DNA of 64,000 bases from Acidobacteriaceae bacterium (GTDB lineage: Bacteria > Acidobacteriota > Terriglobia > Terriglobales > Acidobacteriaceae): positions 89,082 through 153,081 of the forward strand of contig JAPWKE010000001.1 of NCBI GenBank assembly GCA_028283655.1, given 5' to 3'. The notes under the pieces are model-generated. The model worked only from the letters and a program-made list of their open reading frames with translations, searched no databases and was not told where the DNA came from. Each line of letters opens with the position of its first letter. The stretch's first letter is position 1. Shown piece by piece: positions 34,316 to 43,013 of this stretch. The position numbers were made by a program, and so were the translations under genes.

Positions 34316-35670
34316 TAGAGAGCCTCCGTCACCGCATCCATCTGGGCCTTCGTCGTCAGCTCTGTGGCGCACCACAGCGAGGCGCCCTCTCCCAGCTCCG
34401 GATACCACTTCGCCAGCGACAGCCCGCCGATGATCTGCTTGTCCAGCAGCTTCGCATTCGCTGCCTCTGCAGACGAGGGAAGGGCCACGGCAAACTCATT
34501 GAAGCTCGGTCCGCTGAACAGCTTCTTCGCTCCGGCCTTCTCCAGCGCCGAACGCAGATACGCCGCCTTCGCCAGGTTCTGCTCTGCGAGTTCCTTCAGG
34601 CCTTCCTTGCCGTAGACGGTGAGGTAGATCGTCACCATCAGCGATACCAGGGCCTGGTTCGTGCAGATGTTCGAAGTCGCCTTCTCGCGGCGGATATGCT
34701 GCTCGCGCGTCGACAGCGTCAGCACAAAGCCACGCTTGCCGTTGGAATCCTTCGTCTCACCGCAAAGACGGCCCGGCATCTGGCGCAGGAACTTCTCCTT
34801 GCACGCGAGCACGCCGCAGTACGGTCCGCCGAAGCCCACCGCCACACCAAAGCTCTGCGCTTCCAGCGAAACGATGTCGGCTTCGACCGGCGGCTTCACA
34901 ATGCCCAGCGAGAGCGCTTCGGCGATCGAAACGATCAGCAGCGCACCCTTCTTGTGAGCAATCTCCGCAATCGCAGCAACGTCTTCCACTGTGCCGAAGA
35001 AGTTCGGCGACTGGATCAGCACGCAGGCCGTATCGTCGCCGATAGCTGCTTCCAGCGCCGCCAGGTCAACGCGTCCGGTCTCGCGGACGTACTCCACTTC
35101 CGAAACAGGAATGCCCTGATGCTGCACCGTCGTCGTCAGCACCTCGCGGTACTCCGGGTGAACGGTACGGGCCACCACCGCGCCCGAGCGGCCGGTTACG
35201 CGCACAGCCATCATCACGGCCTCGGCGCATCCGGTCGAGCCGTCATACATCGACGCGTTGGCAATCTCCATGCCCGTCAGCTCGCAGATCATCGTCTGGA
35301 ACTCGAACGTCGCCTGCAACGTTCCCTGCGCGATCTCCGGCTGATAGGGCGTATAGCTGGTCAGAAACTCACCACGCTGCACCAGCGAGTCGATCACTAC
35401 CGGGCGATAGTGCCGATACGCACCTGCGCCGAGGAAGCTCGAATAGAGTGCTCCGGGCTTCGCTTCGCTGATCTCGCCGCTAGCCACATTGGCGGCAAAC
35501 GCCTTAAAGCGGTCGAGCACTTCGCTCTCCGAGTGCTGGCGAGGAATATTCAGATCGCCTGTCAGGCGATACTCCGCCGGTACGCTCTCAAACAACGAAT
35601 CGATCGACGGCACACCGATCGCTTCGAGCATTTCGAGACGGTCAGCAGGGGATTTGGGAAGATAGCGCAT
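34315..35670 (-). CDS. gcvPA: Glycine dehydrogenase (decarboxylating) subunit 1, P-protein
   Basis: 451 residues, the N-terminal half of the split P-protein; works with GcvPB on glycine in the cytoplasm. The start [15 protein letters not shown] and blocks [24 protein letters not shown] and [23 protein letters not shown] are diagnostic. SD is weak. It is in a run gcvH - small membrane gene - gcvPA followed by four coupled small genes. Confidence 0.96.
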   Translation of the reverse strand: MRYLPKSPADRLEMLEAIGVPSIDSLFESVPAEYRLTGDLNIPRQHSESEVLDRFKAFAANVASGEISEAKPGALYSSFLGAGAYRHYRPVVIDSLVQRGEFLTSYTPYQPEIAQGTLQATFEFQTMICELTGMEIANASMYDGSTGCAEAVMMAVRVTGRSGAVVARTVHPEYREVLTTTVQHQGIPVSEVEYVRETGRVDLAALEAAIGDDTACVLIQSPNFFGTVEDVAAIAEIAHKKGALLIVSIAEALSLGIVKPPVEADIVSLEAQSFGVAVGFGGPYCGVLACKEKFLRQMPGRLCGETKDSNGKRGFVLTLSTREQHIRREKATSNICTNQALVSLMVTIYLTVYGKEGLKELAEQNLAKAAYLRSALEKAGAKKLFSGPSFNEFAVALPSSAEAANAKLLDKQIIGGLSLAKWYPELGEGASLWCATELTTKAQMDAVTEAL

Positions 35671-35700
35671 TCGAGTCTGCCTGTTCGTGTGGCGCTCTCG

Positions 35701-35913
35701 CTAAAGAACGCCGAAAAATTTTAGAGCTCCGCCGGCCATGAACAACAGGCCGACGGCAAAAATAATCACTCGTGCCCATGGTTCAACGGTGGGCTGTTCG
35801 ACCTTGGCGTGCTCCATACCCTTGTGTCCACGGCCCCCAGCAAGCCAGCCGCAGAGGAGAAGAACCGCGCCCATCAGGATGAAGTCAACGCAGTAAAACG
35901 CGTTCTCTGTCAT
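35701..35913 (-). CDS. Small membrane protein between gcvH and gcvPA (70 aa)
   Basis: Two transmembrane segments (about residues 8-25 and 47-66) with a charged loop (GRGHKGMEHAKVEQ). It starts 9 bp after the gcvH stop and ends 30 bp before gcvPA, so it is embedded in the operon. No SD, no recognised family. Confidence 0.6.
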   Translation of the reverse strand: MTENAFYCVDFILMGAVLLLCGWLAGGRGHKGMEHAKVEQPTVEPWARVIIFAVGLLFMAGGALKFFGVL

Positions 35914-35922
35914 CGTTTCGGC

Positions 35923-36312
35923 TTAGTGACCGGTTTCTTCCGCTACGAACTTCTCATAGTCCTCTGCGCTCAGCAGCGCATTGGCCTCGTCCGTGTTGGT
36001 GACCGCCAGCTTGATCAGCCAGGTAGCATTCGCGTCCGTGTTGATCGTCTCCGGCGCCGAGTTCAACGCCTCGTTGATCTCCGTTACCGTGCCCGTCACC
36101 GGGGAGTACAGATCGCTGACAGCCTTCACGCTCTCCACCGAACCGAACGTCGATCCGGCCTCAATCTCCTGGCCAACCTTGGGCAGTTCGACAAAAACAA
36201 TGTCGCCCAGCGAGCTCTGAGCGTAGTCAGTGATACCGATGGTTCCGGTCTCGCCCTCGAGGGCAAGCCACTCGTGCGACTTGGCATAACGATAGTTTGC
36301 GGGATAGCTCAT
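35923..36312 (-). CDS. gcvH: Glycine cleavage system H protein
   Basis: 129 residues; carries the lipoyl group that shuttles aminomethyl between P, T and L proteins. Lipoylation site is Lys63 in SVESVKAVSDLYSPV. The N-terminus YRYAKSHEWLALEG and DIVFVELPKVGQ are typical. No SD; TAGAAT (36324-36319) ends 6 nt before the ATG, suggesting a leaderless start. Confidence 0.97.
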   Translation of the reverse strand: MSYPANYRYAKSHEWLALEGETGTIGITDYAQSSLGDIVFVELPKVGQEIEAGSTFGSVESVKAVSDLYSPVTGTVTEINEALNSAPETINTDANATWLIKLAVTNTDEANALLSAEDYEKFVAEETGH

Positions 36313-36318
36313 TCGCCC

Positions 36319-36324
36319 ATTCTA
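36319..36324 (-). promoter_or_regulatory. -10-like hexamer 6 nt before gcvH
   Basis: TAGAAT on the minus strand followed by 6 nt and the ATG; no SD and no clear -35. Confidence 0.35.
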
Positions 36325-36446
36325 TTCTGGCCGCCGGGGGAGAAAAATGTCGGTTCGGCGATTACCGCTGAATCTTTTGCTTCGATATCGAATCATACGT
36401 AGTGAAAGCATTCGGGCCGACCGCCCACCAAGGAGGCATCACCGCC

Positions 36447-37424
36447 ATGAAACCCATCGTTGGACTCCACCACGTCACCGCCATTGCATCTGATCCGCAG
36501 CAGAACCTCGACTTCTACACCGAAGTTCTCGGACTCCGCCTGGTCAAGCGCACCGTCAACTTCGACGACCCCGGCACCTACCACTTTTACTTTGGCGACG
36601 ACATTGGAACCCCCGGCACGGTGCTGACCTTCTTCCCCTGGCCGCACGCTCGCCGCGGCTCGGCAGGCGCTGGCGAGGTCACGCACACCGCCTTCAGCAT
36701 TCCCGCAGCTTCGGTCGACTACTGGCATGAGCGCCTGACGGAGAAGGGAATCCTCGTCGAACGCACAGGCAAGCGCTTCAACGGAGCCGAAGAGGTGTTG
36801 ACGCTGGCTGACCCCGACGGCATGAAGCTAGAGCTCGTCGCTCACAACGACGTGCCGAACCTCACACCGCCACGCTACGCCGACGTCCCGGCCGAGCACG
36901 CGATCCGTGGTTTCTTCGGCGTCACCATGCTTGAACGCGAACTTCCGGCGACGGAAAAAGCGCTCAACCTGCTCGGTCTGACGAAGACCGCAGAGGAGGG
37001 AAGCCGCATCCGCTTCCGTTCTCCTGACGGCACCGTTCTGGGCAACCAGATCGACGTCGTCGTCGACCCCAACGCAGGCTACGGACACTCCGGCGCAGGC
37101 AGCGTGCACCACATCGCTTTCCGCGCTTCGGACGACTCCTCCGAGGCCGAGTGGCAGCAGAAGATCGGCACCGAGCTGAGCGTCACGCCCATTCTCGACC
37201 GCCAGTACTTCCACTCGATCTACTTCCGCGAGCCCGGCGGCGTGCTCTTTGAGCTTGCCACCGACACGCCCGGCTTCCTCTACGACGAGCCCGTCGAAAA
37301 GCTCGGCGAAGCGCTCAAGCTGCCCTCGTGGATCGAGCCGCAGCGCGAGCTGGTCGAGGCCCGCGTACTTCCGATCACCATGTCGCAGTCCAGCGCGACC
37401 GTTACCGAGAAAGCAGGCGAGTAA
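36447..37424 (+). CDS. Ring-cleaving dioxygenase / glyoxalase-fold protein (MhqO-like)
   Basis: 325 residues, two VOC (glyoxalase/extradiol) modules. Blocks: GLHHVTAIASDPQQNLDFYTEVLGLRLVKRT-type opening (residues 6-36), FSIPAASVDYW, LADPDGMKLELV, SVHHIAFR and EPGGVLFELATDTPGF. The His/His/Glu metal ligands are consistent with the MhqO/MhqA family that handles hydroquinones and catechols. ATG at 36447 with AAGGAGG 10 nt upstream. First gene of a three-gene coupled operon with a hydrolase and a MarR regulator. Confidence 0.9.
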   Translation: MKPIVGLHHVTAIASDPQQNLDFYTEVLGLRLVKRTVNFDDPGTYHFYFGDDIGTPGTVLTFFPWPHARRGSAGAGEVTHTAFSIPAASVDYWHERLTEKGILVERTGKRFNGAEEVLTLADPDGMKLELVAHNDVPNLTPPRYADVPAEHAIRGFFGVTMLERELPATEKALNLLGLTKTAEEGSRIRFRSPDGTVLGNQIDVVVDPNAGYGHSGAGSVHHIAFRASDDSSEAEWQQKIGTELSVTPILDRQYFHSIYFREPGGVLFELATDTPGFLYDEPVEKLGEALKLPSWIEPQRELVEARVLPITMSQSSATVTEKAGE

Positions 37425-38068
37425 TGACGAACCAGAACCCTCACGCCAGCACGCCGGTCCTCCACGCCGGCGTGCCCCTGGCCGAAGCTCGCGGTGCGGT
37501 CGTGCTGTTGCACGGTCGCGGCGGCTCCGCGCAGGACATCCTCTCGCTCAGCTCGCCGCTGCATCGCGAAGGCCTCGCTTATCTTGCGCCACAGGCTGCC
37601 GGAAGCACCTGGTATCCGACGTCCTTCATGGCGCCACGGGAAGCGAACGAGCCGTTCGTCACCTCGGCGCTGGCGAAGGTCGAAAGCGTCGTCGCGGAAA
37701 TGGAAGCTGCAGGCATCAGCCGCGACCGCATTGTGATCGCAGGCTTCTCGCAGGGAGCCTGCCTGACGACGGAGTTCGTCGCCTCGCATCCTGCTCGCTA
37801 CGCTGGGCTGATCGCTTTCACTGGCGGCCTCATCGGCCCCCCGGAAGCGGACCTAACTCACGCGGGCTCGCTCGTCGGCACGCCTGCGCTGTTGCTCTCC
37901 GGCGACCCCGACCCGCACGTCCCCTGGACGCGTGTGGAGGCCTCCGCTGCCGAACTCCGCCGCATGGGGGCTGATGTGTTGACGCGTCGCTACCCCGGCC
38001 GTCCGCACACCATCACGGGCGAAGAGATCGACCACGCGCGCCGTCTGCTCGAAGCGGCCTTCGCATGA
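37424..38068 (+). CDS. Alpha/beta hydrolase (carboxylesterase/phospholipase, MhqD-like)
   Basis: 214 residues. Nucleophile elbow GFSQGA with catalytic Ser, oxyanion region VVLLHGRGGSAQD, later Asp in LLLSGDPDPHVPW and His in GRPHTI. The ATG overlaps the preceding stop (TAATG). Same family and same gene order as the MhqD hydrolase of quinone-resistance systems, which supports joint action on quinone or hydroquinone adducts; the actual substrate is not determined. Confidence 0.9.
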   Translation: MTNQNPHASTPVLHAGVPLAEARGAVVLLHGRGGSAQDILSLSSPLHREGLAYLAPQAAGSTWYPTSFMAPREANEPFVTSALAKVESVVAEMEAAGISRDRIVIAGFSQGACLTTEFVASHPARYAGLIAFTGGLIGPPEADLTHAGSLVGTPALLLSGDPDPHVPWTRVEASAAELRRMGADVLTRRYPGRPHTITGEEIDHARRLLEAAFA

Positions 38069-38553
38069 GTGCAGATAGGATGACGAGCATGGCGAACGAA
38101 CCTGCAAACGAAGCAACCAGCGCGGCCCTCTGGCTGGTCATGGCGCGAGCCTATCGCGCCATGGCCTCCTTCGTGGAGCACTCCGTCGCTGCGCTCGGCA
38201 TCGGCCTCTCGGACTTCATGATCCTCGAAGCCCTGCTGCACAAAGGCCCGATGACGATGTCCGCACTCTGCGACGCCGTGCTGCTCGCCCGCCCGTCGAT
38301 GACCTCGGCGATCGACCGGCTCGAAGAACTGAAGCTCGTCCAGCGCATCTTCTCCAAGGAAGATCGGCGTGCCCGCACGGTCGAACTCACCGTCGCAGGC
38401 GCGGCGCAGATCAAGCGCCTCTACGCTCGGCACCTCCGCGACCTCGATGAAGTGATGAAGGACACCACAGCTGCCGAGCGCGCCGAAGTCCGCCGCGTGC
38501 TCAAGACCGTCGGCCTGGCTGCACAAGCCAGCACCCCAACGACGTCCCGCTAA
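38065..38553 (+). CDS. MarR family transcriptional regulator
   Basis: 162 residues. Winged-helix core: LSDFMILEALLHKGPMTMSALCDAVLLARPSMTSAIDRLEELKLVQRIFSKEDRRARTVELT is its extent (about residues 48-112), with the DRR wing motif. ATGA overlap with the hydrolase gene shows coupling. Two Cys-poor features: only one Cys (near residue 68) is available if it senses quinones by thiol chemistry as MhqR-type regulators may. Likely autoregulates this operon (inference from position). Confidence 0.9.
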   Translation: MSADRMTSMANEPANEATSAALWLVMARAYRAMASFVEHSVAALGIGLSDFMILEALLHKGPMTMSALCDAVLLARPSMTSAIDRLEELKLVQRIFSKEDRRARTVELTVAGAAQIKRLYARHLRDLDEVMKDTTAAERAEVRRVLKTVGLAAQASTPTTSR

Positions 38554-38568
38554 CCCTCAGGAGATCCC

Positions 38569-39279
38569 ATGCGCCCGTTCCGCTCTGCAGCTCTGCTTGC
38601 TGCTGTTTTCGTGTCTCTCTCGCTGACCACGTCCGCGCAAACGCCGAAAGGCGCACGCCTCCCAGTGAAGGGCTCGGCGATCCCCGTTGATGTCCTCGTC
38701 GAAAGCCCGGCGGACGCTCCCGGCGATCTGCAGATCATCTGCCTCTTCGAAGCAGGCGGCGAAGAGCCGTTTCAGGCCTCGCTTGCCGAACTCGACACCA
38801 GGCTCGGCGGCGTCCTTTCTTCTCTGCGTTACGGCAACGCGTTCCGTGGCACGTTTGGCGAAACGCTCCTGATCACGCCCAAACCCGGCGCGATGGCCGC
38901 AAAGCGTCTCCTGCTCGTCGGGCTCGGCGATCGTGACGGCTTCACCGCCGCTCGCGAAGACTTCATCGGTGAGGTGGTCTATACCGAAAGCAATCGCCTC
39001 GGCGCGACCGCCCCAACCTTCGCTCCAACGGTGCTCGACGGCGGGAAGAAGGGCATCCACACCGGCGACGTCGCCAAGGCTTTCCTGCAAGGCTTCGAAC
39101 GCACACGCGCCCTTCAGGAAGATCTCTACAACGCTGGCCACACCGTCAAGCCGGTGGTCGCGAAGCTCACCTTCCTTGCAGGTACTGCGCACGCGGTCGA
39201 CACGCAACACGGCCTTGAAGCTGCGCTGCAGTATGACGTCCGCATGATCAAGATGGAGCACGCAAAGGCCAGCAAGTAG
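38569..39279 (+). CDS. Exported protein resembling the N-terminal domain of M17 leucyl aminopeptidase
   Basis: 236 residues with SD AGGAG and a signal peptide (ending TSAQ). The segment AKRLLLVGLGDRDGFTAAR plus downstream helices matches the non-catalytic macro-fold N-domain of M17 peptidases; the catalytic C-domain (NTDAEGR) is absent. It cannot be a peptidase as it stands. It lies 15 bp after the MarR gene and may be in the same transcript. Confidence 0.7.
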   Translation: MRPFRSAALLAAVFVSLSLTTSAQTPKGARLPVKGSAIPVDVLVESPADAPGDLQIICLFEAGGEEPFQASLAELDTRLGGVLSSLRYGNAFRGTFGETLLITPKPGAMAAKRLLLVGLGDRDGFTAAREDFIGEVVYTESNRLGATAPTFAPTVLDGGKKGIHTGDVAKAFLQGFERTRALQEDLYNAGHTVKPVVAKLTFLAGTAHAVDTQHGLEAALQYDVRMIKMEHAKASK

Positions 39280-39300
39280 TAATCCTTCGCGGCGGCTTTG

Positions 39301-39762
39301 CTATGGCCTCAGTCGTCGGCGCGAAAACACATCGTCGAAGTGGAACGAGTACTGGCTGACAGGTATTTTTCGCTCCGCACCAGATGTATCGCGCACGGTA
39401 AAGCTGCCGGTGACACTCAGGTCGCTCGTCGTAGATGTAGTTCGCTCCACATGCAAAGCAATGGCCCGAACAGAAGCTTCGTCCAGGCCATTGCACTTTG
39501 CGAGACATTGAAGTTCGACGCTTGCCGTCGTCGCGTTGGGGCTGTCGACGGTCGCTGTCCATCCCAGTGGAAGGTTTGCCAGCGATTGAAAGTGCGCGCC
39601 ATGCACCTCAAGATGCGCAGCGATCATGCGGTCGCCTTTGGCGAACTGGTTCTTCTCCAGCACCACCTCTGCTTGATTCCTTGAAACAATCTGAGCTCTC
39701 GACTCAGAAAGCGAACCAGCAAGCAGCAATGCAACGACCGCAATCCTCTGTGCGTAGCGCAA
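39301..39762 (-). CDS. Exported hypothetical protein (153 aa)
   Basis: Starts at a TTG with GAGG 6 nt upstream, giving a signal peptide (RIAVVALLLAGSLSESRAQ). Mature part is beta-rich with one Cys pair (LQCLAKC). No family recognised. 12 bp downstream of gcvT, so possibly co-transcribed. Confidence 0.6.
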   Translation of the reverse strand: MRYAQRIAVVALLLAGSLSESRAQIVSRNQAEVVLEKNQFAKGDRMIAAHLEVHGAHFQSLANLPLGWTATVDSPNATTASVELQCLAKCNGLDEASVRAIALHVERTTSTTSDLSVTGSFTVRDTSGAERKIPVSQYSFHFDDVFSRRRLRP

Positions 39763-39774
39763 GCACCACCTCGT

Positions 39775-40947
39775 TTAGCTCAGCGGAGCCGTTACAACCG
39801 GCGCAGCCGCCTTCGGCTTCTTGTAGAACGGCGTCGGCACCACCACCGCCTTCACCGGCTGATTGCGAATCTCGACAAACACTTCCTTGCCGACCTCCGC
39901 GAACTCCACCGGAACATACGCCAGCGCGATGTTCTTCTTCAGGAAGACCGCAGGCGATCCGCTCGTCACTTCGCCGATCACCAGCCCTTCAGCCGATTTC
40001 ACCGGGTAGCCATCACGGGCGATACCGCGCTCGACTACTTCGAGCCCAACCAGTTTGCGCTTCGGCCCGCCCTCCTCCTGCACCTTCAGCAGCGCCTCGC
40101 GGCCCACAAAGTCCGTGCCCTTGTCGAGCTTGCAGTAGCGTCCCAGGTTGGCCTCGAAGACGTTGATCGTGTCCGAAATCTCGTGGCCGTAGAGCGCCAT
40201 CGCAGACTCCAGGCGCAGTGTGTTGCGCGCGCCCAGACCGCACGGCTGAATGCCGAACTCCGCACCAGCGGCCAGCACTTCCTGCCACACGCGGGCCGAG
40301 GTCGGCTCATCGCTCGGCACATAAATCTCGAAGCCGTCTTCACCTGTGTAGCCCGTGCGTGCAATCAGCGTGTTGTGGCAGCCGCACACCGTGCCCCAGG
40401 TGAACCAGTAGTTCTTGATCTCGCTCAGATCCTTGCCGGTCAGCTTCTGCAGCGTGTCCTTGGCGCGGGGTCCCTGAATCGCAATCTGCGTGTAGTAGTC
40501 GCTCACGTCGGTGACGTGTACACCGCTCATGCCGCCGATCACCGACCGCACCCACTTCACGTCCTTCTCGCGCGTGCCGGCGTTGATGACGATCAGAAAG
40601 TCGTTCTCGCCCAGCTTGTGCAGCACCACGTCGTCGACGAAAGTGCCGTCCGGCGTCAGCATCGCGGAGTAATGCGCCTGCCCGATCTGCAGCTTGCTGG
40701 CATCGTTCATCAGCAGCTTCTGCACGGCGGCCAGCGAGTTCGGTCCACGCAGTTGAATGTCGCCCATGTGCGACACATCGAAGATGCCCACGCGTTCACG
40801 CACGGCCATATGTTCTTCAATCAGGCCGCTGTACTGCACCGGCATGTCCCAGCCGCCGAAGTCGACCATGCGGGCCTTGTGCCCGAGGTGCGTCGAGTGA
40901 AGGGAAGTCTTACGAAGCGGAAGGGCGTTTGCGAGCGTAGTGTCCAT
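39775..40947 (-). CDS. gcvT: Aminomethyltransferase (glycine cleavage T protein)
   Basis: 390 residues; transfers the methylene to tetrahydrofolate and releases ammonia. Blocks [28 protein letters not shown]-type folate region replaced by [31 protein letters not shown] and [20 protein letters not shown] are typical. ATG at 40947; TACACT lies 9 nt upstream. No glycine riboswitch was seen in its 150-bp leader region. It is 3.5 kb from gcvH. Confidence 0.95.
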   Translation of the reverse strand: MDTTLANALPLRKTSLHSTHLGHKARMVDFGGWDMPVQYSGLIEEHMAVRERVGIFDVSHMGDIQLRGPNSLAAVQKLLMNDASKLQIGQAHYSAMLTPDGTFVDDVVLHKLGENDFLIVINAGTREKDVKWVRSVIGGMSGVHVTDVSDYYTQIAIQGPRAKDTLQKLTGKDLSEIKNYWFTWGTVCGCHNTLIARTGYTGEDGFEIYVPSDEPTSARVWQEVLAAGAEFGIQPCGLGARNTLRLESAMALYGHEISDTINVFEANLGRYCKLDKGTDFVGREALLKVQEEGGPKRKLVGLEVVERGIARDGYPVKSAEGLVIGEVTSGSPAVFLKKNIALAYVPVEFAEVGKEVFVEIRNQPVKAVVVPTPFYKKPKAAAPVVTAPLS

Positions 40948-41052
40948 AACGCTTTCAGTGTATCCGGCAATGCGCATCGCGCCGTACCTTCGCCAAAACG
41001 GGGAAGAATGCCATGGAAGAAGGAACGGTAGGTCAGGGCTTAGCCCTGACAG

Positions 41053-41076
41053 AAAAGAGCCGGTACGCTCGGGCTC
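41053..41076 (-). terminator. Terminator downstream of the 153-aa membrane gene
   Basis: On the minus strand GAGCC...GGCTC is followed by TTTTCT. A further 8-bp hairpin (GTCAGGGC/GCCCTGAC, 41032-41050) follows. Confidence 0.6.
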
Positions 41077-41097
41077 TAGCCCCTGCGGTATTTGGAG

Positions 41098-41559
41098 TCA
41101 GCCGCGCCGCGCCCGTACGAAACTCGACACTGCAAAGTACGCAAACAACGCGAACAGAGCGACGTGCAGCACCAGTCGTCCGCGATCACCGGCCAGCCCA
41201 CTGCCTCCGGCCCACGCGCCGCGCAGCTTCCATGCCCCTTGCACGATGAAGACAGCCACCACGGCGAAGAAGGTTCCGGTCACTTCCAGCCACAGGCCTC
41301 GCGAAAATTTCTTCACCGGCGCGAACATGCCCTTCGCCGCACCCTTGCCTCCGGCAATTGCGGCCTGCCGCACCTGCGCTTTGGCCTCGTTCACCGCACG
41401 ATGAGCATCCGCAGCTTTCGCCACCACTTCCTGCACGCGCGGCCCGGCATTTTTCGTCCGGGGATCGGGAGACGCCGCAGCGTCGGCCGCGTCCATCAGC
41501 GACTTCGCTGCGGCACGCGCTCCACTGCCTATCGCCCGTCCAAATCGAACCTTGTCCAT
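41098..41559 (-). CDS. Hypothetical membrane protein (153 aa)
   Basis: Ala-rich amphipathic N-terminal half (about residues 10-75, possible coiled coil) followed by two transmembrane segments (about 92-110 and 130-146). No family recognised. It follows ppk2 by 24 bp on the same strand. Confidence 0.6.
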   Translation of the reverse strand: MDKVRFGRAIGSGARAAAKSLMDAADAAASPDPRTKNAGPRVQEVVAKAADAHRAVNEAKAQVRQAAIAGGKGAAKGMFAPVKKFSRGLWLEVTGTFFAVVAVFIVQGAWKLRGAWAGGSGLAGDRGRLVLHVALFALFAYFAVSSFVRARRG

Positions 41560-41583
41560 CGGCTCAAGTGTAAGCCAGTCGGC

Positions 41584-42459
41584 CTACTTGCCGGACGACG
41601 CCTTTGCCGCGCGCAGCTTCACTTCCTGCGCTACCTTCTCCGGTTTCTGCTTCTTCAGATCCAGCCCCTCGGGGTTGAACTCCGGCGCGGGCATCTGCAT
41701 CTTCAACCCGTCCAGGGCGTCCACCAGCACCGTGGAGATCGCCATATCGCGATACCACTTGTGATCTGCGGGGATAACGAACCACGGCGCATGTTTTTTC
41801 GACGTCTGGCGCAGGAGGTCCTGATACGCCTCCTGGTAGTCGTCCCAGAAAAGACGCTCCGCAAAGTCCGATGGTGAAAGCTTCCAATGTTTGCTCGGCG
41901 TGTCAATTCTGGCCTGCAAGCGCTCCGTCTGTTCCTTCTGCGAGATGTGCAGGAAAAACTTCAAAACGACCGTGCCATTGTCTGCCAGCATCTTCTCCCA
42001 GTCGTTGATCGCGTTCATCCGCTCGTGGACCGTGCTTTTGTCGATCGCGCCGTGCACGCGCGGTGACAGAACATCCTCATAGTGCGAGCGATTGAAGATC
42101 TCGATCATGCCGCGCGGGGGCGTCTGCAGATGGCAGCGCCACAGGAAGTCATGCCGTAACTCCAGCGATGTCGGCACTTTAAAGGAAGCCACATTGCATC
42201 CCTGCGGATTGATGCCTGAAAAGATGTGGCGAATCGTGCCGTCTTTGCCCGCCGTATCCATGCCCTGCAGCACAATCAGCACCGACTTATGTTGCGTGGC
42301 GTAGAGCTTTTCCTGAAGGTCTTCAAGCTTGTCGCGGTTCTTTGCCGTCAACAACTTGGCCGCAGCCTCGTCTTTTACGCCGTGATGCGTTTTTGTCTGC
42401 ACATCCGCAAGCTTCAGTTTGCTGCCAGGCTGCACGAGGAACGGAGATTTCAGTTTCAT
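41584..42459 (-). CDS. ppk2: Polyphosphate kinase 2 family protein
   Basis: 291 residues from the ATG at 42459 (a GTG at 42489 is an alternative). PPK2 enzymes transfer phosphate between polyphosphate and nucleotides. Walker A GMDTAGKDGTIRH begins at Gly66, followed by GCNVASFKVPTSLELRHDFLWR and the lid/Walker B FNRSHYEDVL motif. C-terminal WFVIPADHKWYRD is conserved. It belongs to the single-domain polyphosphate:nucleotide phosphotransferase group; whether AMP or NDP is the acceptor cannot be read here. Confidence 0.93.
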   Translation of the reverse strand: MKLKSPFLVQPGSKLKLADVQTKTHHGVKDEAAAKLLTAKNRDKLEDLQEKLYATQHKSVLIVLQGMDTAGKDGTIRHIFSGINPQGCNVASFKVPTSLELRHDFLWRCHLQTPPRGMIEIFNRSHYEDVLSPRVHGAIDKSTVHERMNAINDWEKMLADNGTVVLKFFLHISQKEQTERLQARIDTPSKHWKLSPSDFAERLFWDDYQEAYQDLLRQTSKKHAPWFVIPADHKWYRDMAISTVLVDALDGLKMQMPAPEFNPEGLDLKKQKPEKVAQEVKLRAAKASSGK

Positions 42460-42555
42460 GAATCTTGAGATGCCAAATCCGAGAGCCACGATGCGATTGT
42501 GAAACGATTCAAGAGCGTATTTGAAGCCCGGATTTTTTCTCTTTCCGAGCCTCCA

Positions 42556-42606
42556 AACGAAAAGAGGCGAGCCACGCCTGACAGAACGTCAGTCGCATCT
42601 CGCCTC
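42556..42606 (-). terminator. Terminator after tatA
   Basis: 8-bp stem GAGGCGAG/CTCGCCTC (42599-42606 with 42564-42571) enclosing a second hairpin CTGAC/GTCAG, followed on the minus strand by TTTTCGTTT. Confidence 0.7.
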
Positions 42607-42632
42607 GTTAAATCTTTTCCGTGCCGTTGCGG

Positions 42633-42860
42633 TTAGGCTACGGGCTTGGTGGTCTCGTCTGCTTTGGGCGTCACGGTGTGCGCGCTTTCGGCGGGCTTCG
42701 CGGCGTTTACTTCATCGCTGACGCCTTTGACGCCTTCCTTGAAGCCGCGCAGGCCTTCGCCGAGTCCCTTGCCCAGTTCCGGCAGTTTCTTGCCGCCAAA
42801 CAGCACGATGGCCACGATGGCCAGAACGATCAGATGTGTGGGCGTGAAAAGTTCACCCAT
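42633..42860 (-). CDS. tatA: Sec-independent protein translocase TatA/E
   Basis: 75 residues. One N-terminal membrane helix (HLIVLAIVAIVLFGGKKLPELG) with the canonical FGxxKLPELG hinge and an amphipathic helix, then a disordered tail. ATG at 42860 with AGGAGG 8 nt upstream. TatB/TatC are not nearby. Tat substrates in this window include the sulfatase and the phospholipase C. Confidence 0.94.
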   Translation of the reverse strand: MGELFTPTHLIVLAIVAIVLFGGKKLPELGKGLGEGLRGFKEGVKGVSDEVNAAKPAESAHTVTPKADETTKPVA

Positions 42861-43013
42861 GGTGAAGCCTCCTGCGGCCGGAACTCCGACCATCAACGTC
42901 TAATATTGTCGCACGTTCCCCTCGTATGATGCGCCCAACGCCCCAATCGGCGTTATATCCTGAAAGCAGAAGAGGCGGGCCGTTCCTCCAGGGCGAGCGC
43001 GCATTAGAGGACG

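Noticed and set aside
40948-41097. Glycine riboswitch upstream of gcvT
   Set aside because: The leader has terminator-like hairpins but none of the tandem aptamer cores; no match either before gcvH or gcvPB.
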